NCBI GenBank assembly: GCA_965230015.1
Contig: CBDDKF010000002.1
Span: forward strand, 1-64,000
Source: JABSQH01 sp965230015
GTDB lineage: Bacteria; Actinomycetota; Acidimicrobiia; Acidimicrobiales; Ilumatobacteraceae
Reading direction: 5' to 3'
DNA: 64,000 bases
Below the pieces are notes generated by a model, which saw only the letters and a list, made by a program, of their open reading frames with translations, was not told where the DNA came from and did not search any database. The number at the start of each line of letters is the position of its first letter. Positions within the stretch are counted from its first letter, which is position 1. Shown here in pieces: positions 6,955 to 17,200 of this stretch. The position numbers and the translations under genes are program-made.

Positions 6955-9324
6955 ATGTCTGACATCCGCGACGACCGCCGTGTCGTGCTCCCGATCCCCG
7001 AACGCCGTCGACCGTCGACCGCAATGATCGACGCCCACGACCCCGACGTGGAGTTCCCACCGATCGTTCCGCTCCGCCCACCCGCTGGTGCACCCAACGT
7101 GGTCGTGGTGTTGCTCGACGACGTGGGGTTCGGCGCGTCGTCGGCGTTCGGTGGCCCGATCAACACCCCCACCGCTGATCGACTGTCCGCACGCGGCCTG
7201 CGCTACACCCGCTTCCACACCACGGCCCTGTGCGCACCCACGCGCGCGGCGCTCCTGGCCGGCCGCAACCACCACACCGTCGGCATGGGCGCGATCACCG
7301 AACTGGCCACCAGTGCGCCAGGGCAGTCGTCGGTACGGCCGCAGGACTGCGCCCCGCTCCCGGAAACGCTGAAGCTCAACGGCTACTCCACCGCCCAATT
7401 CGGCAAGTGCCACGAGGTGCCGGTGTGGGAAACGTCGCCGATGGGGCCACACGATCGCTGGCCCACCGGCTCGGGGTTCGAGCACTTCTACGGGTTCATC
7501 GGTGGGGAGACCAACCAGTACTCCCCCGCCATCTATCGCGACACGGTGCCGATCGAGCCCGACAAGACGCCTGAAGAGGGGTACCACTTCACCGAGGACA
7601 TGACCGACAAGTCGATCGCCTGGGTGCGCGAGCAGAAGTCGCTCATGCCCGACAAGCCGTTCTTCATCTACTGGGCGCCGGGGGCCACGCACGCTCCGCA
7701 TCACGTGCCCAACGATTGGTCCGATCGCTACCTCGGCGCGTTCGACAACGGCTGGGACGAGCTGCGGGCGACCACCTTCGCCCGGCAGCAGGAGCTCGGC
7801 GTGATCCCCACCGACGCCACGCTCACGGAGCGACCCGACGAGATTCCGGCCTGGGATGAGATGGACGACGACCTGAAGCCGGTCCTGGCCCGGCAGATGG
7901 AGGTGTACGCCGGCTTCCTCGAACACACCGACACCCAGCTCGGTCGACTCGTCGACGCCCTCGAGGAGCTGGAGATCCTCGACGACACGCTGATCGTGTA
8001 CATCATCGGCGACAACGGTGCGTCCGCCGAGGGCACGGTGCGCGGCACGTTCAACGAACTCCTCTCGCTCAACGGCGTGCTCGACATCGAGACCACCGAG
8101 TTCATGGCCGAGCGAATCCGCGCGTTTGGCACCCACGAGGCGTTCAACCACTACGCAGTCGGCTGGGCCCACGCGATGTGCACGCCCTACCAGTGGACCA
8201 AGCAGGTCGCTTCACACTGGGGCGGCACGCGCAACGGCACGATCTTCCATTGGCCCGGGGGGATCGAGGCGCAGGGCGAAATCCGCAACCAGTTCGCGCA
8301 CGTGATCGACGTGGCGCCGACGATTCTGCGCGCCTGCGGACTGCCCGAGCCGCTGACGGTCAACGGGTTCGACCAACACCCGTACGAGGGGTTCGAACTG
8401 AACGACACGTTCGACGACGCCGACGCGCCCGAGGTACACGACACCCAGTACTTCGAGATGTTCGTCAACCGTGGCGTGTACCACAAGGGCTGGACGGCAG
8501 TGACCCGACACAGCATTCCGTGGTTACTCGGCGCCGAATCGCACGACCTGCACGACGACGTGTGGGAGCTGTATGCACCCGGCGACTGGACGCAGTCGAA
8601 CGACCTCGCGGCATCGAGTCCCGACCAGCTTCGGCGACTCCAGGAATTGTTCCTCGCCGAGGCGGCGCGGCACAACGCACTCCCCCTCGACGACCGCCGG
8701 TCGGAGCGCTTCGACCCCGACCGTGCGGGTCGACCGCAGTTGGTGCGCGGGCAGACGCAGATGCTGTACGGCGGCATGGGACGGCTCAGTGAGTCGAGCG
8801 TGGTCAACGTGAAGAACAAGTCGCACGCGGTGACCGCGCAGCTCCTCATTCCTGACGGCGGCGCCAGTGGCACGGTGATCGCACAGGGCGGACGTTTCGG
8901 CGGGTGGACGATGTATCTGCGGACCGATGGCACCCCCGCCTACTGCTACAACCTGTTCGGCCTGGAACGCTTCACCATCGCGGGAGATGCTCCTGTGTCC
9001 CCTGGCGAGCGTCAGTTGCGCATGGAGTTCGACTACGACGGCGGCGGTGTCGGCAAGGGTGGCACCGCCACGCTGTTCATCGACGGTGATGCTGTCGGTT
9101 CCGGCCGAGTCGACGGCACGGTGCCCGGCGTGTTCTCCGCCGACGAAACGACCGACGTCGGCACCGACACGGCCACCGGCGTGACCGACGAGCTCGACCG
9201 CAACACCACCACGTTCACGGGAACCGTGCGTTGGGTCCAGCTCGACATCGGCGACGCCGCAGACGACGACGATCACTACCTCAGCCCAGAAGAACGATTC
9301 CGCATCGCGATGGCCTTCCAGTAG
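6955..9324 (+). CDS. Sulfatase (arylsulfatase-type, formylglycine enzyme)
   Basis: A 789-residue type I sulfatase that hydrolyses a sulfate ester. Metal-binding DD is in VVLLDDVGFGAS (near residues 55-56) and the catalytic Cys, to be oxidised to formylglycine, is in CAPTRAALLAGR (Cys93, CxPxR motif). FGKCHEVP, THAPHHVP and the IGDNGAS metal motif follow in the expected order. The C-terminal ~200 residues (from about 590) form a beta-sandwich-like region (GMGRLSESSVVNVKNKSH...) found in the longer actinobacterial members. There is no signal peptide, so it is probably cytosolic, and no formylglycine-generating enzyme gene is in the window. The start is supported by AGGAGG. Confidence 0.9.
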   Translation: MSDIRDDRRVVLPIPERRRPSTAMIDAHDPDVEFPPIVPLRPPAGAPNVVVVLLDDVGFGASSAFGGPINTPTADRLSARGLRYTRFHTTALCAPTRAALLAGRNHHTVGMGAITELATSAPGQSSVRPQDCAPLPETLKLNGYSTAQFGKCHEVPVWETSPMGPHDRWPTGSGFEHFYGFIGGETNQYSPAIYRDTVPIEPDKTPEEGYHFTEDMTDKSIAWVREQKSLMPDKPFFIYWAPGATHAPHHVPNDWSDRYLGAFDNGWDELRATTFARQQELGVIPTDATLTERPDEIPAWDEMDDDLKPVLARQMEVYAGFLEHTDTQLGRLVDALEELEILDDTLIVYIIGDNGASAEGTVRGTFNELLSLNGVLDIETTEFMAERIRAFGTHEAFNHYAVGWAHAMCTPYQWTKQVASHWGGTRNGTIFHWPGGIEAQGEIRNQFAHVIDVAPTILRACGLPEPLTVNGFDQHPYEGFELNDTFDDADAPEVHDTQYFEMFVNRGVYHKGWTAVTRHSIPWLLGAESHDLHDDVWELYAPGDWTQSNDLAASSPDQLRRLQELFLAEAARHNALPLDDRRSERFDPDRAGRPQLVRGQTQMLYGGMGRLSESSVVNVKNKSHAVTAQLLIPDGGASGTVIAQGGRFGGWTMYLRTDGTPAYCYNLFGLERFTIAGDAPVSPGERQLRMEFDYDGGGVGKGGTATLFIDGDAVGSGRVDGTVPGVFSADETTDVGTDTATGVTDELDRNTTTFTGTVRWVQLDIGDAADDDDHYLSPEERFRIAMAFQ

Positions 9325-9429
9325 CTGGGTCGTCCCGTAGCGCCGTCATCGACGCTCGTCCGTCGACGTTCACAACTTCGTCGCTAGTGCGTTGCCGGCG
9401 CGTTGCCTGGCGTTCATCTCGGCCTGCAA

Positions 9430-12400
9430 ATGTCCCCCGCCGTGATCCGCCAACGTGTGATTCCCCTCGTCGCCACCGCGCTTGCGGCCGGCGTTCTTGT
9501 CGCTACTCCGACCGGCCCGGCATCGGGAGGCGCCGCTCCGATGGCGCCGATGCTGCGCGGCGGCGCCACGCTCACCCCGCTCGGCACATACGACGCTGGC
9601 GACTTCGAGGGTGGCGCCGAGATCGTCAAGGTGGATCCGGCGTCCAATCGTGCGTTCGTCACCAACAGCGAGGAGAACACGGTCGACATCCTCGACATCT
9701 CCGACCCAAGTGCTCCGGCACTCGTCAGTCAGATCGACTTGTCGGGGCTCGGCGACGGACCCAACAGCGTCGACGTGTACGACGGCACGGTTGCCGTGGC
9801 CGTCGAAGTCGATCCGACCGAGACCCCCGGTGTGTCCCCGGTGACACCGAACCCCGGCGTCGTCGGCTTCTTCGATATCGATGGCGCACCGCTCGGTGAC
9901 GTCGAGGTCGGCGTGCTTCCCGACATGCTGACCTTCACACCCGACGGCGACACATTGCTCGTGGCGATCGAGGCCGAGCCCGTGTGTGGTGTCGACCTCG
10001 GAGGCGACGAGAACGAGGACATCGCCAACGCAGTCGATCCGGTCGGTGGCGTGTCGATCATCGACCTGTCGTCGGGCGACTTCTCGTCGCTCACGTCGAC
10101 GCTCGCCGACTTCACGGCGTTCGACGCTCCGGGCGCGCTGGATGAAATGGTCCGCGTGTTCTGGCCCGGTTCGCTGCCGTCGCAGGACCTCGAGCCCGAG
10201 TTCATCTCGCTCGACCCCGACGGCTCCACCGCCTACGTGTCGCTGCAGGAGAACAACGCGCTCGGCGTGCTCGACGTGGAGGCCGGCGAGTTCACCGCCG
10301 TGGTGCCGCTCGGCTACAAGGACCACTCGCAGGCCGGCAACGAACTCGACCCGTCCGATCGTGACGATCCCACGGTGCCGCAGATCGCCACGTGGCCGGT
10401 TCAGGGCATGTACCAGCCCGACACGATCGCCTCCTGGGAGCATGACGGCGCCGTCTACACGGCAACCGCCAACGAGGGCGACGCCCGCGACTACGACTGC
10501 TATTCCGAGGAAGAGCGCATCGACGACCTCAACCTGGGCGGCGACCTCGACCCTGCGCTGCAGGACGACGACCAACTCGGCCGTCTGCAGACGACCACCG
10601 CGACGCCAACCGCCGACCCGGCGACCGAACTGTTCAGCTACGGCGCCCGTTCGTTCTCGATCTGGGACGCTGAGGGCGCGCTCGTGTGGGACAGCGGTTC
10701 TCTGCTCGAGACCCATGTGGCCGATGCGTTCGCCCCGTTCCACAACAGCGAAGAGAACAGCACCGACGAATTCGATGGTCGCTCCGACAACAAGGGCCCG
10801 GAGCCCGAGGCACTCGCCATCGGCAACGTCTTCGGCCGCAACTACGCCTTCGTCGGCTTGGAGCGCGTCGGCGGCGTCGCCCTCTTCGACGTGACCGACC
10901 CGATGGCGCCGGCGTTCGAGTCGTACGTCCATCCGGGCATCGACGGCTCGACCGGCCCGGGCAGCAACGACGTGTCTCCCGAGGGCATGGACTTCGTGCC
11001 CGCCAGCGAGAGCCCGACCGGCACGCCACTGCTCGTGGTCGCCAGCGAGGTCTCGAGCACGACCACGATCTATGAACTGTCCGGACCGACCCACGTCGAC
11101 AGTGCCGTCGAACGTGTCGTCGACAGCCGCGGCAACGGTGTGCCGCCGATCCTCGACGGCAAGCTCACGCCGAACCAGCCCGCAGAAATCGACGTCGCCG
11201 ACCTGTTCGCCGGCTCGGCCGAAGAGGCGCTGACCACGCGTCGACCGTTCCCAGCACCTGAGGCGGGCGAAGCCGGTGGCTACGTGTTCAACCTCACCGC
11301 CACCGAAGGCGAAGGACGCGGATTCGCCTCGATGTTCCCCTGCGCGGCGGGCTTCGACACGACCTCCAATGTCAACTTCCCCGGCGAGGCGGACGGCACC
11401 CGCGGTTCCGCCGCGGCGCTGGTCGTTGCCTCACCCGACGCCGACGGCAAGATCTGCGTCCAGTCGAACCGTGCCGTGCACATCGTTGCTGACTTCGCAG
11501 GTTGGCTGCCCGAGGGTCAGGGCTTCGTGCAGCAGGACCCCTTCCGGCTCCTCGATCTGCGCGACGGCTCGGGTGCAGCGGCGATTCCGGCCGGCCAGCT
11601 GACCAACGGCACCGAGGTGCAGGTGCAGGTCGCCGGCCTCGGCGGCCTGCCCGAGACGGGAATCTCCGCCGTGGCGCTGAACCTCGTCGGCACGGAGGCG
11701 GACGCGCCGGGGTGGCTCGCCGCCTACTCGTGCGCCGCCGGGTACGACGGAACGAGCACCCTCAACTATCTCGAAGAGCAGTCGCGGGCGAACTTCGCGA
11801 TCGTCCCGGTCGACGAGGACGGCACATTCTGCCTGCAGGCCAACAAGCCGGTGTTCGCCGTCGCCGACGTGCTCGGCTACTTCAGCAGCGACAGCGGCCT
11901 GGCCAGCTCGGCGATCGAGCGCATCGTCGACAGCCGCATCGACGGCCGGTCGACCACTCGTTCGATCGTCGGCAAGTTGCAGCCCGGTGTGGTGTCGAGG
12001 TTCGACGCGAACGAGCTCGACCTCGGCGCCGATACGACGGCGCTGGCGGTCAACCTCACCAGCACCGAGGGCGAGCAGCCTGGTTGGCTGGCGATCTATG
12101 CCTGTGAGGATGGGCGCAACAGCACGAGCAACCTCAACTTCCAGACCGACCAATCGACCGCCAATGCGGTGATCGTGCCGCTGCCGTCCGATGGCGAGCT
12201 GTGCGTCGAGGCCAACAAGGCGACCCACGTGGTGATCGATCTGATCGGTGGGTTCGAGCTGCGTGGGCTCACGGCTAACGAGCCGTTGACACTCAACCTG
12301 TTGCACATGAACGATCACCACTCCCATTTGCAGCCCGACGGCGGCTTCGGGGTCGACATCGAGATCGGCCTGACCGACGAGGTGGAGTTCAGCCTTGGTG

Positions 12401-14097
12401 GCTTTCCGAACGTGGTGTCCAAGTTCAAGGAGCTGGAGGCCGAGTTGGACAACACAGTGAAGATTCATGCTGGTGATGCGATCACCGGCACGCTCTTCTA
12501 CACGTTGTTCCAGGGCGAGGCCGATGCGGCGATGATGAATCAGGTTTGTTTCGACATGTTCGCCCTCGGCAATCACGAGTTCGACGACGGCGATGAGCAG
12601 CTGGCCAACGGGTTCCTCACCGACCTCGCCGACCCGAGCGACGATTGCCCCGACACGGCAGTGCTTGGCGCGAACGTGGTGCCCCAGATCGGGACACCCC
12701 TTGCCCCGGTCGCCCAGGACGACTTCATTCAGCCGTATGTGGTGAAGGAGTACGAAGGGCAGCAGGTCGGCTTTATCGGTATCGACATCGCCCAGAAGAC
12801 CCAGGTGTCGTCGCAGCCGCTCGACACCACCGAGTTCCGCGACGAAGTCGAGACGGCCCAGTTCTACGTGGACGAGCTCGCCGAGATGGGTATCCACAAC
12901 GTCGTGCTGGTGACCCACCAGGGGTACCAGAACGACATCGCGCTGGCCTCGCAGGTCACCGGTGTCGACGCCATCGTTGGCGGCGACAGCCACAGCCTGC
13001 TGGGCGATTTCGAGGACCTCGGGTTCGACAGCGAAGGCGACTACCCGACGCTGGCGACCAACGCCGACGGCGAGCGGGTGTGCATCGTGCAGGCGTGGCA
13101 GTACAGCCACGTGGTCGGCCAGATGGAGCTGACCCTGCGCGACGGCCGTACATCGTCGTGCCGCGGCACGCCGCACCTGGTGATCAATGACGACTTCGTC
13201 AAGCAGGTGGATGACCCCGACGAGCAGGACCCGGACGAGACGATCGACGCGCCGCTCACCGACGAAGAGCGCGCCCAGGTACTGGCGTTCCTCGACACGG
13301 TCCCAGGTGCCGGCATCGTCACACCGGATGCTGAGGCGCAGGCGGTGCTCGATGAGTTCGCCGATCAGGTCGACGTGCTGGAGGAGCAAGAGGTGGCAAC
13401 GGCGGGTGAGGCGTTGTGCCTCAACCGTTTGCCGGGCGACGATCGATCGGTCGGCACGACGGGCTGTTCGCCGACGGTGACAGCAGCGTCGGGCGCCGCG
13501 GCCGATGTGAATGGCGGGTTCATTCAGCAGATCGTGACCGATGCCTTCTTGGCTCGGGCGTTCCGCGCCGATATGGCGATCCAGAACGCCGGTGGTGTGC
13601 GGATCCCGATCCCGGCTGGTCCGATCACGATCGGCGACGTGTACACCCTGTTGCCGTTCAGCAACACGCTCGTCGAGTTGACCTTGACGGGTCAGGAGAT
13701 CGACGACGTGCTCGAGCAGGCGATCGAGAACTTCCTCGACGACGGCGGCTCGACGGGCTCGTATCCGTACGGTTCGGGGATCCGTTATGACGTCGATCTG
13801 AGCGATCCGACCGATCGCGTGCAGAACGTCGAGGTCAAAGACCGTGACACCGGGGTGTGGAGCGATCTCGATCTGGCCAAGACGGACTACGTGGTGGTGA
13901 CCAACAGCTTCATCGCCAGCGGTCGCGACGGCTACGACGCCTTCGGCACCGCGTTCGACGAGGGCCGCGTGGTCGACACGTTCATCGACTACGCCCAGGG
14001 CTTCTTCGACTATCTCGAAGAAGACCTCGGCGGCGGGACCGTCGTTGTCCCCGCCCCCGAAGACTTCTCCACCCAAAGCTTCACACCAGCACCCTGA
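9430..14097 (+). CDS. Secreted choice-of-anchor-I / beta-module / 5'-nucleotidase fusion
   Basis: A 1555-residue exported protein. A signal peptide (RQRVIPLVATALAAGVLVA) is followed by a ~500-residue choice-of-anchor-I beta-propeller-like domain (GTYDAGDFEGGAEIVKVD ... PEGMDFVPASESPTGTPLLVV). Three tandem beta-modules follow at about residues 555-945 (VERVVDSRGNG, FRLLDLRDGSG, IERIVDSRIDG), then a UshA-type metallophosphoesterase with DHH near residue 960, GNHEFDDGD near 1047, VTHQG and GGDSHS, and a 5'-nucleotidase C-domain (ADMAIQNAGGVRIP). Likely role: extracellular nucleotide hydrolysis. ATG 9430 gives the cleanest signal peptide; a TTG at 9403 is in frame. The 3' 915 bp are nearly identical to the next gene. 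Confidence 0.85.
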   Translation: MSPAVIRQRVIPLVATALAAGVLVATPTGPASGGAAPMAPMLRGGATLTPLGTYDAGDFEGGAEIVKVDPASNRAFVTNSEENTVDILDISDPSAPALVSQIDLSGLGDGPNSVDVYDGTVAVAVEVDPTETPGVSPVTPNPGVVGFFDIDGAPLGDVEVGVLPDMLTFTPDGDTLLVAIEAEPVCGVDLGGDENEDIANAVDPVGGVSIIDLSSGDFSSLTSTLADFTAFDAPGALDEMVRVFWPGSLPSQDLEPEFISLDPDGSTAYVSLQENNALGVLDVEAGEFTAVVPLGYKDHSQAGNELDPSDRDDPTVPQIATWPVQGMYQPDTIASWEHDGAVYTATANEGDARDYDCYSEEERIDDLNLGGDLDPALQDDDQLGRLQTTTATPTADPATELFSYGARSFSIWDAEGALVWDSGSLLETHVADAFAPFHNSEENSTDEFDGRSDNKGPEPEALAIGNVFGRNYAFVGLERVGGVALFDVTDPMAPAFESYVHPGIDGSTGPGSNDVSPEGMDFVPASESPTGTPLLVVASEVSSTTTIYELSGPTHVDSAVERVVDSRGNGVPPILDGKLTPNQPAEIDVADLFAGSAEEALTTRRPFPAPEAGEAGGYVFNLTATEGEGRGFASMFPCAAGFDTTSNVNFPGEADGTRGSAAALVVASPDADGKICVQSNRAVHIVADFAGWLPEGQGFVQQDPFRLLDLRDGSGAAAIPAGQLTNGTEVQVQVAGLGGLPETGISAVALNLVGTEADAPGWLAAYSCAAGYDGTSTLNYLEEQSRANFAIVPVDEDGTFCLQANKPVFAVADVLGYFSSDSGLASSAIERIVDSRIDGRSTTRSIVGKLQPGVVSRFDANELDLGADTTALAVNLTSTEGEQPGWLAIYACEDGRNSTSNLNFQTDQSTANAVIVPLPSDGELCVEANKATHVVIDLIGGFELRGLTANEPLTLNLLHMNDHHSHLQPDGGFGVDIEIGLTDEVEFSLGGFPNVVSKFKELEAELDNTVKIHAGDAITGTLFYTLFQGEADAAMMNQVCFDMFALGNHEFDDGDEQLANGFLTDLADPSDDCPDTAVLGANVVPQIGTPLAPVAQDDFIQPYVVKEYEGQQVGFIGIDIAQKTQVSSQPLDTTEFRDEVETAQFYVDELAEMGIHNVVLVTHQGYQNDIALASQVTGVDAIVGGDSHSLLGDFEDLGFDSEGDYPTLATNADGERVCIVQAWQYSHVVGQMELTLRDGRTSSCRGTPHLVINDDFVKQVDDPDEQDPDETIDAPLTDEERAQVLAFLDTVPGAGIVTPDAEAQAVLDEFADQVDVLEEQEVATAGEALCLNRLPGDDRSVGTTGCSPTVTAASGAAADVNGGFIQQIVTDAFLARAFRADMAIQNAGGVRIPIPAGPITIGDVYTLLPFSNTLVELTLTGQEIDDVLEQAIENFLDDGGSTGSYPYGSGIRYDVDLSDPTDRVQNVEVKDRDTGVWSDLDLAKTDYVVVTNSFIASGRDGYDAFGTAFDEGRVVDTFIDYAQGFFDYLEEDLGGGTVVVPAPEDFSTQSFTPAP
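13183..14097 (+). repeat. Near-identical 915-bp tract, copy A
   Basis: Matches 16402-17316 with an offset of 3219 bases. By eye I find two mismatches only (C/G at 13674 and C/T at 13917), both silent. Identity begins abruptly at ATCAATGACGACTTCG and ends at the stop codon. Sequence before this point is clearly diverged between the copies. Confidence 0.95.
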
Positions 14098-14149
14098 CGT
14101 CAGGGTGTGTGGCATCTCGGGGTCCACAGATGCCACACACCTCTGACGT
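14097..14149. terminator. Long imperfect hairpin after the first 5'-nucleotidase
   Basis: ACGTCAG (14097-14103) pairs with CTGACGT (14143-14149), and after a small bulge GTGTGTGGCATCT (14105-14117) pairs with AGATGCCACACAC (14128-14140); the loop is ten bases. No U-tract follows. It lies between two same-strand genes and overlaps the stop codon, so a Rho-independent-like or attenuating role is possible. Confidence 0.6.
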
Positions 14150-14238
14150 GTGGGCCATTCGGGCCCGTCGACAGATTGCTGGCCCGTGGGAGGAACTCGT
14201 TCTTGCTGTCGACGGCGCGATCTGGCAGCCTCCCACCC

Positions 14239-17200
14239 GTGTTCCGCAACCGTGTCATTCCGATCGTTGCTGCCGCCCTTGGGGCCGGCATGCTCGTCGC
14301 AGTACCCACCGCACCGGTCGCTGGAGGCGCTCCGCCGACAGACGACGACACGGAACGCACCTTCATCGACGCTGCGGTCGAGCGTGTGGTCGACAGCCGG
14401 GGCAACGGTGTCCAACCGGTGCTCGACGGCAAGCTCACCCCGAACCAACCGGCCGAGATCGAGATCGCCGATCTGTTCGGCGATGACGCTCCACCGGCCG
14501 ATCAGGCCGCTGGCTACGTGTTCAACCTCACCGCCACCGAGGGCGAGGGTGCTGGATTTGCTTCGGTGTTCCCCTGTGCCGACGGGTTCGACACGACCTC
14601 CAACGTCAACTTTCCTGGCGAAGGCGCCGACACTCGTGGGTCGGCAGCGACCCTGGTGGTCGCCTCACCCGACGACGACGGGAAGATCTGTGTGCAGTCG
14701 AACCGCGCTGTGCACATCGTGCTCGACTTCGCCGGTTGGTTCGCCAAGGACCAGGGCTTCGTCGAGCGTTCGCCATTCCGCCTGCTCGACCTGCGCGACG
14801 GAAGTGGCGCAGCTGCACTCCCGGCCGGCCAGCTCACTCCCAACGAGGAGCTCAAGGTGCAGGTCGCAGGCCTCGGTGGCCTCCCAGAGGGCGGCATCAG
14901 CGCGGTGGCCCTGAACCTCGTCGGAACTGGCGCCGCAGCCCCAGGGTGGCTCGCCGCCTACTCGTGTGCCGACGGTTACGACGGGACGAGTTCGCTCAAC
15001 TACCTCGCTGAGCAGTCGCGGGCGAACTTCGTGATCGCGCCGGTCGACGACGAGGGCAACATCTGCCTGCAGGCCAACAAGTCGGTGTTCGCAGTCGCTG
15101 ACGTGCTCGGGCACTTCACTCGCGACAGTGGGCTCGCCAACTCGGCGGTCGAGCGCATCGTCGATAGCCGTGACGCGTCTCGGGCGACGACCCGTTCGAT
15201 CTCGGGCAAGGTCCAGCCGGGCGTCGAGGCGATGTTCGACGCGAGTGAGCTCGACCTGTCCGAGGACACGACCGCGCTGGCGGTGAATCTGACTGGTACC
15301 GAGGGCGAGGAGCCCGGGTGGCTGGCCGCGTACGCATGCGAGGACGGCCGCAATGGCACGAGCAACCTCAACTTCCAGGCCAACGAGTCGACGGCCAATG
15401 CGGTGATCGTGCCGCTGCCCGACGACGGGATGATCTGTGTGGCCTCGAACAAGGCGACGCACGTAGTGCTCGACCTGATCGGCGGGCTGACGCTGGCCCC
15501 CGGACCACTCACGGTGAACCTGCTGCACATGAACGACCATCACTCGCATCTGCAGCCCGACGGCGGCTTCGGTGTCGACCTTGGCATCGGTCTCGACGAG
15601 GTCGAGTTCAGTCTCGGTGGCTTCCCCAACGTGGTCACCAAGTTCAAGGAACTCGAAGCCGAGCTCGACAACACGGTGAAGATCCACGCCGGCGACGCGA
15701 TCACCGGCACGCTCTTCTACACCCTGTTCCAGGGCGAAGCCGATGCAGCGATGATGAACCAGGTTTGTTTCGACATGTTCGCCTTGGGTAACCACGAGTT
15801 CGACGACGGCGACGAGCAACTGGCCAACGGATTCCTCACCGACCTCGCCGACCCCAACGACGACTGCGATGACACACCGGTGATCGCCGCCAACGTCGTG
15901 CCCCAGATCGGCACACCGCTCGCCCCGGTGGCCCAGGACGACTTCATCCAGCCGTACGTGGTGAAGGAGCTCGAGGGTCAGCTGGTCGGGTTCATCGGTA
16001 TCGACATCGCCCAGAAGACCCAGGTGTCGTCGCAGCCGCTCGACACCACCGAGTTCCTCGACGAGGTCGAGACCGCTCAGAAGTACGTAGACGAGCTCGC
16101 TGCGAAGGACATCGACAACGTCGTGCTAGTCACCCACCAGGGCTACCAGAACGACATTGACCTCGCTGCTGCGGTGACTGGTGTCGATGCGATCATCGGC
16201 GGCGACAGCCACAGCCTGTTGGGCGACTTCGACGCCCTCGGCTTCGGCACCGAAGGTGATTATCCGACGCAGGTCACCAACGCTGACGGCGACCCGGTCT
16301 GCGTGGTGCAGGCGTGGCAGTACAGCCACGTCGTCGGCCAACTCGAGATGACCTTCGACGACGGCAAGACCACCAGCTGTGGCGGGATGCCGTACCTCAT
16401 CATCAATGACGACTTCGTCAAGCAGGTGGATGACCCCGACGAGCAGGACCCGGACGAGACGATCGACGCGCCGCTCACCGACGAAGAGCGCGCCCAGGTA
16501 CTGGCGTTCCTCGACACGGTCCCAGGTGCCGGCATCGTCACACCGGATGCTGAGGCGCAGGCGGTGCTCGATGAGTTCGCCGATCAGGTCGACGTGCTGG
16601 AGGAGCAAGAGGTGGCAACGGCGGGTGAGGCGTTGTGCCTCAACCGTTTGCCGGGCGACGATCGATCGGTCGGCACGACGGGCTGTTCGCCGACGGTGAC
16701 AGCAGCGTCGGGCGCCGCGGCCGATGTGAATGGCGGGTTCATTCAGCAGATCGTGACCGATGCCTTCTTGGCTCGGGCGTTCCGCGCCGATATGGCGATC
16801 CAGAACGCCGGTGGTGTGCGGATCCCGATCCCGGCTGGTCCGATCACGATCGGCGACGTGTACACCCTGTTGCCGTTCAGCAACACGCTCGTGGAGTTGA
16901 CCTTGACGGGTCAGGAGATCGACGACGTGCTCGAGCAGGCGATCGAGAACTTCCTCGACGACGGCGGCTCGACGGGCTCGTATCCGTACGGTTCGGGGAT
17001 CCGTTATGACGTCGATCTGAGCGATCCGACCGATCGCGTGCAGAACGTCGAGGTCAAAGACCGTGACACCGGGGTGTGGAGCGATCTCGATCTGGCCAAG
17101 ACGGACTACGTGGTGGTGACCAACAGCTTCATCGCTAGCGGTCGCGACGGCTACGACGCCTTCGGCACCGCGTTCGACGAGGGCCGCGTGGTCGACACGT

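Noticed and set aside
11431..14448. Long open frame (1005 codons) on the minus strand across the first nucleotidase
   Set aside because: It is antisense to a gene with clear domains, is His/Val/Arg-rich with no family motif, and recurs opposite the second copy; typical of high-GC shadows.
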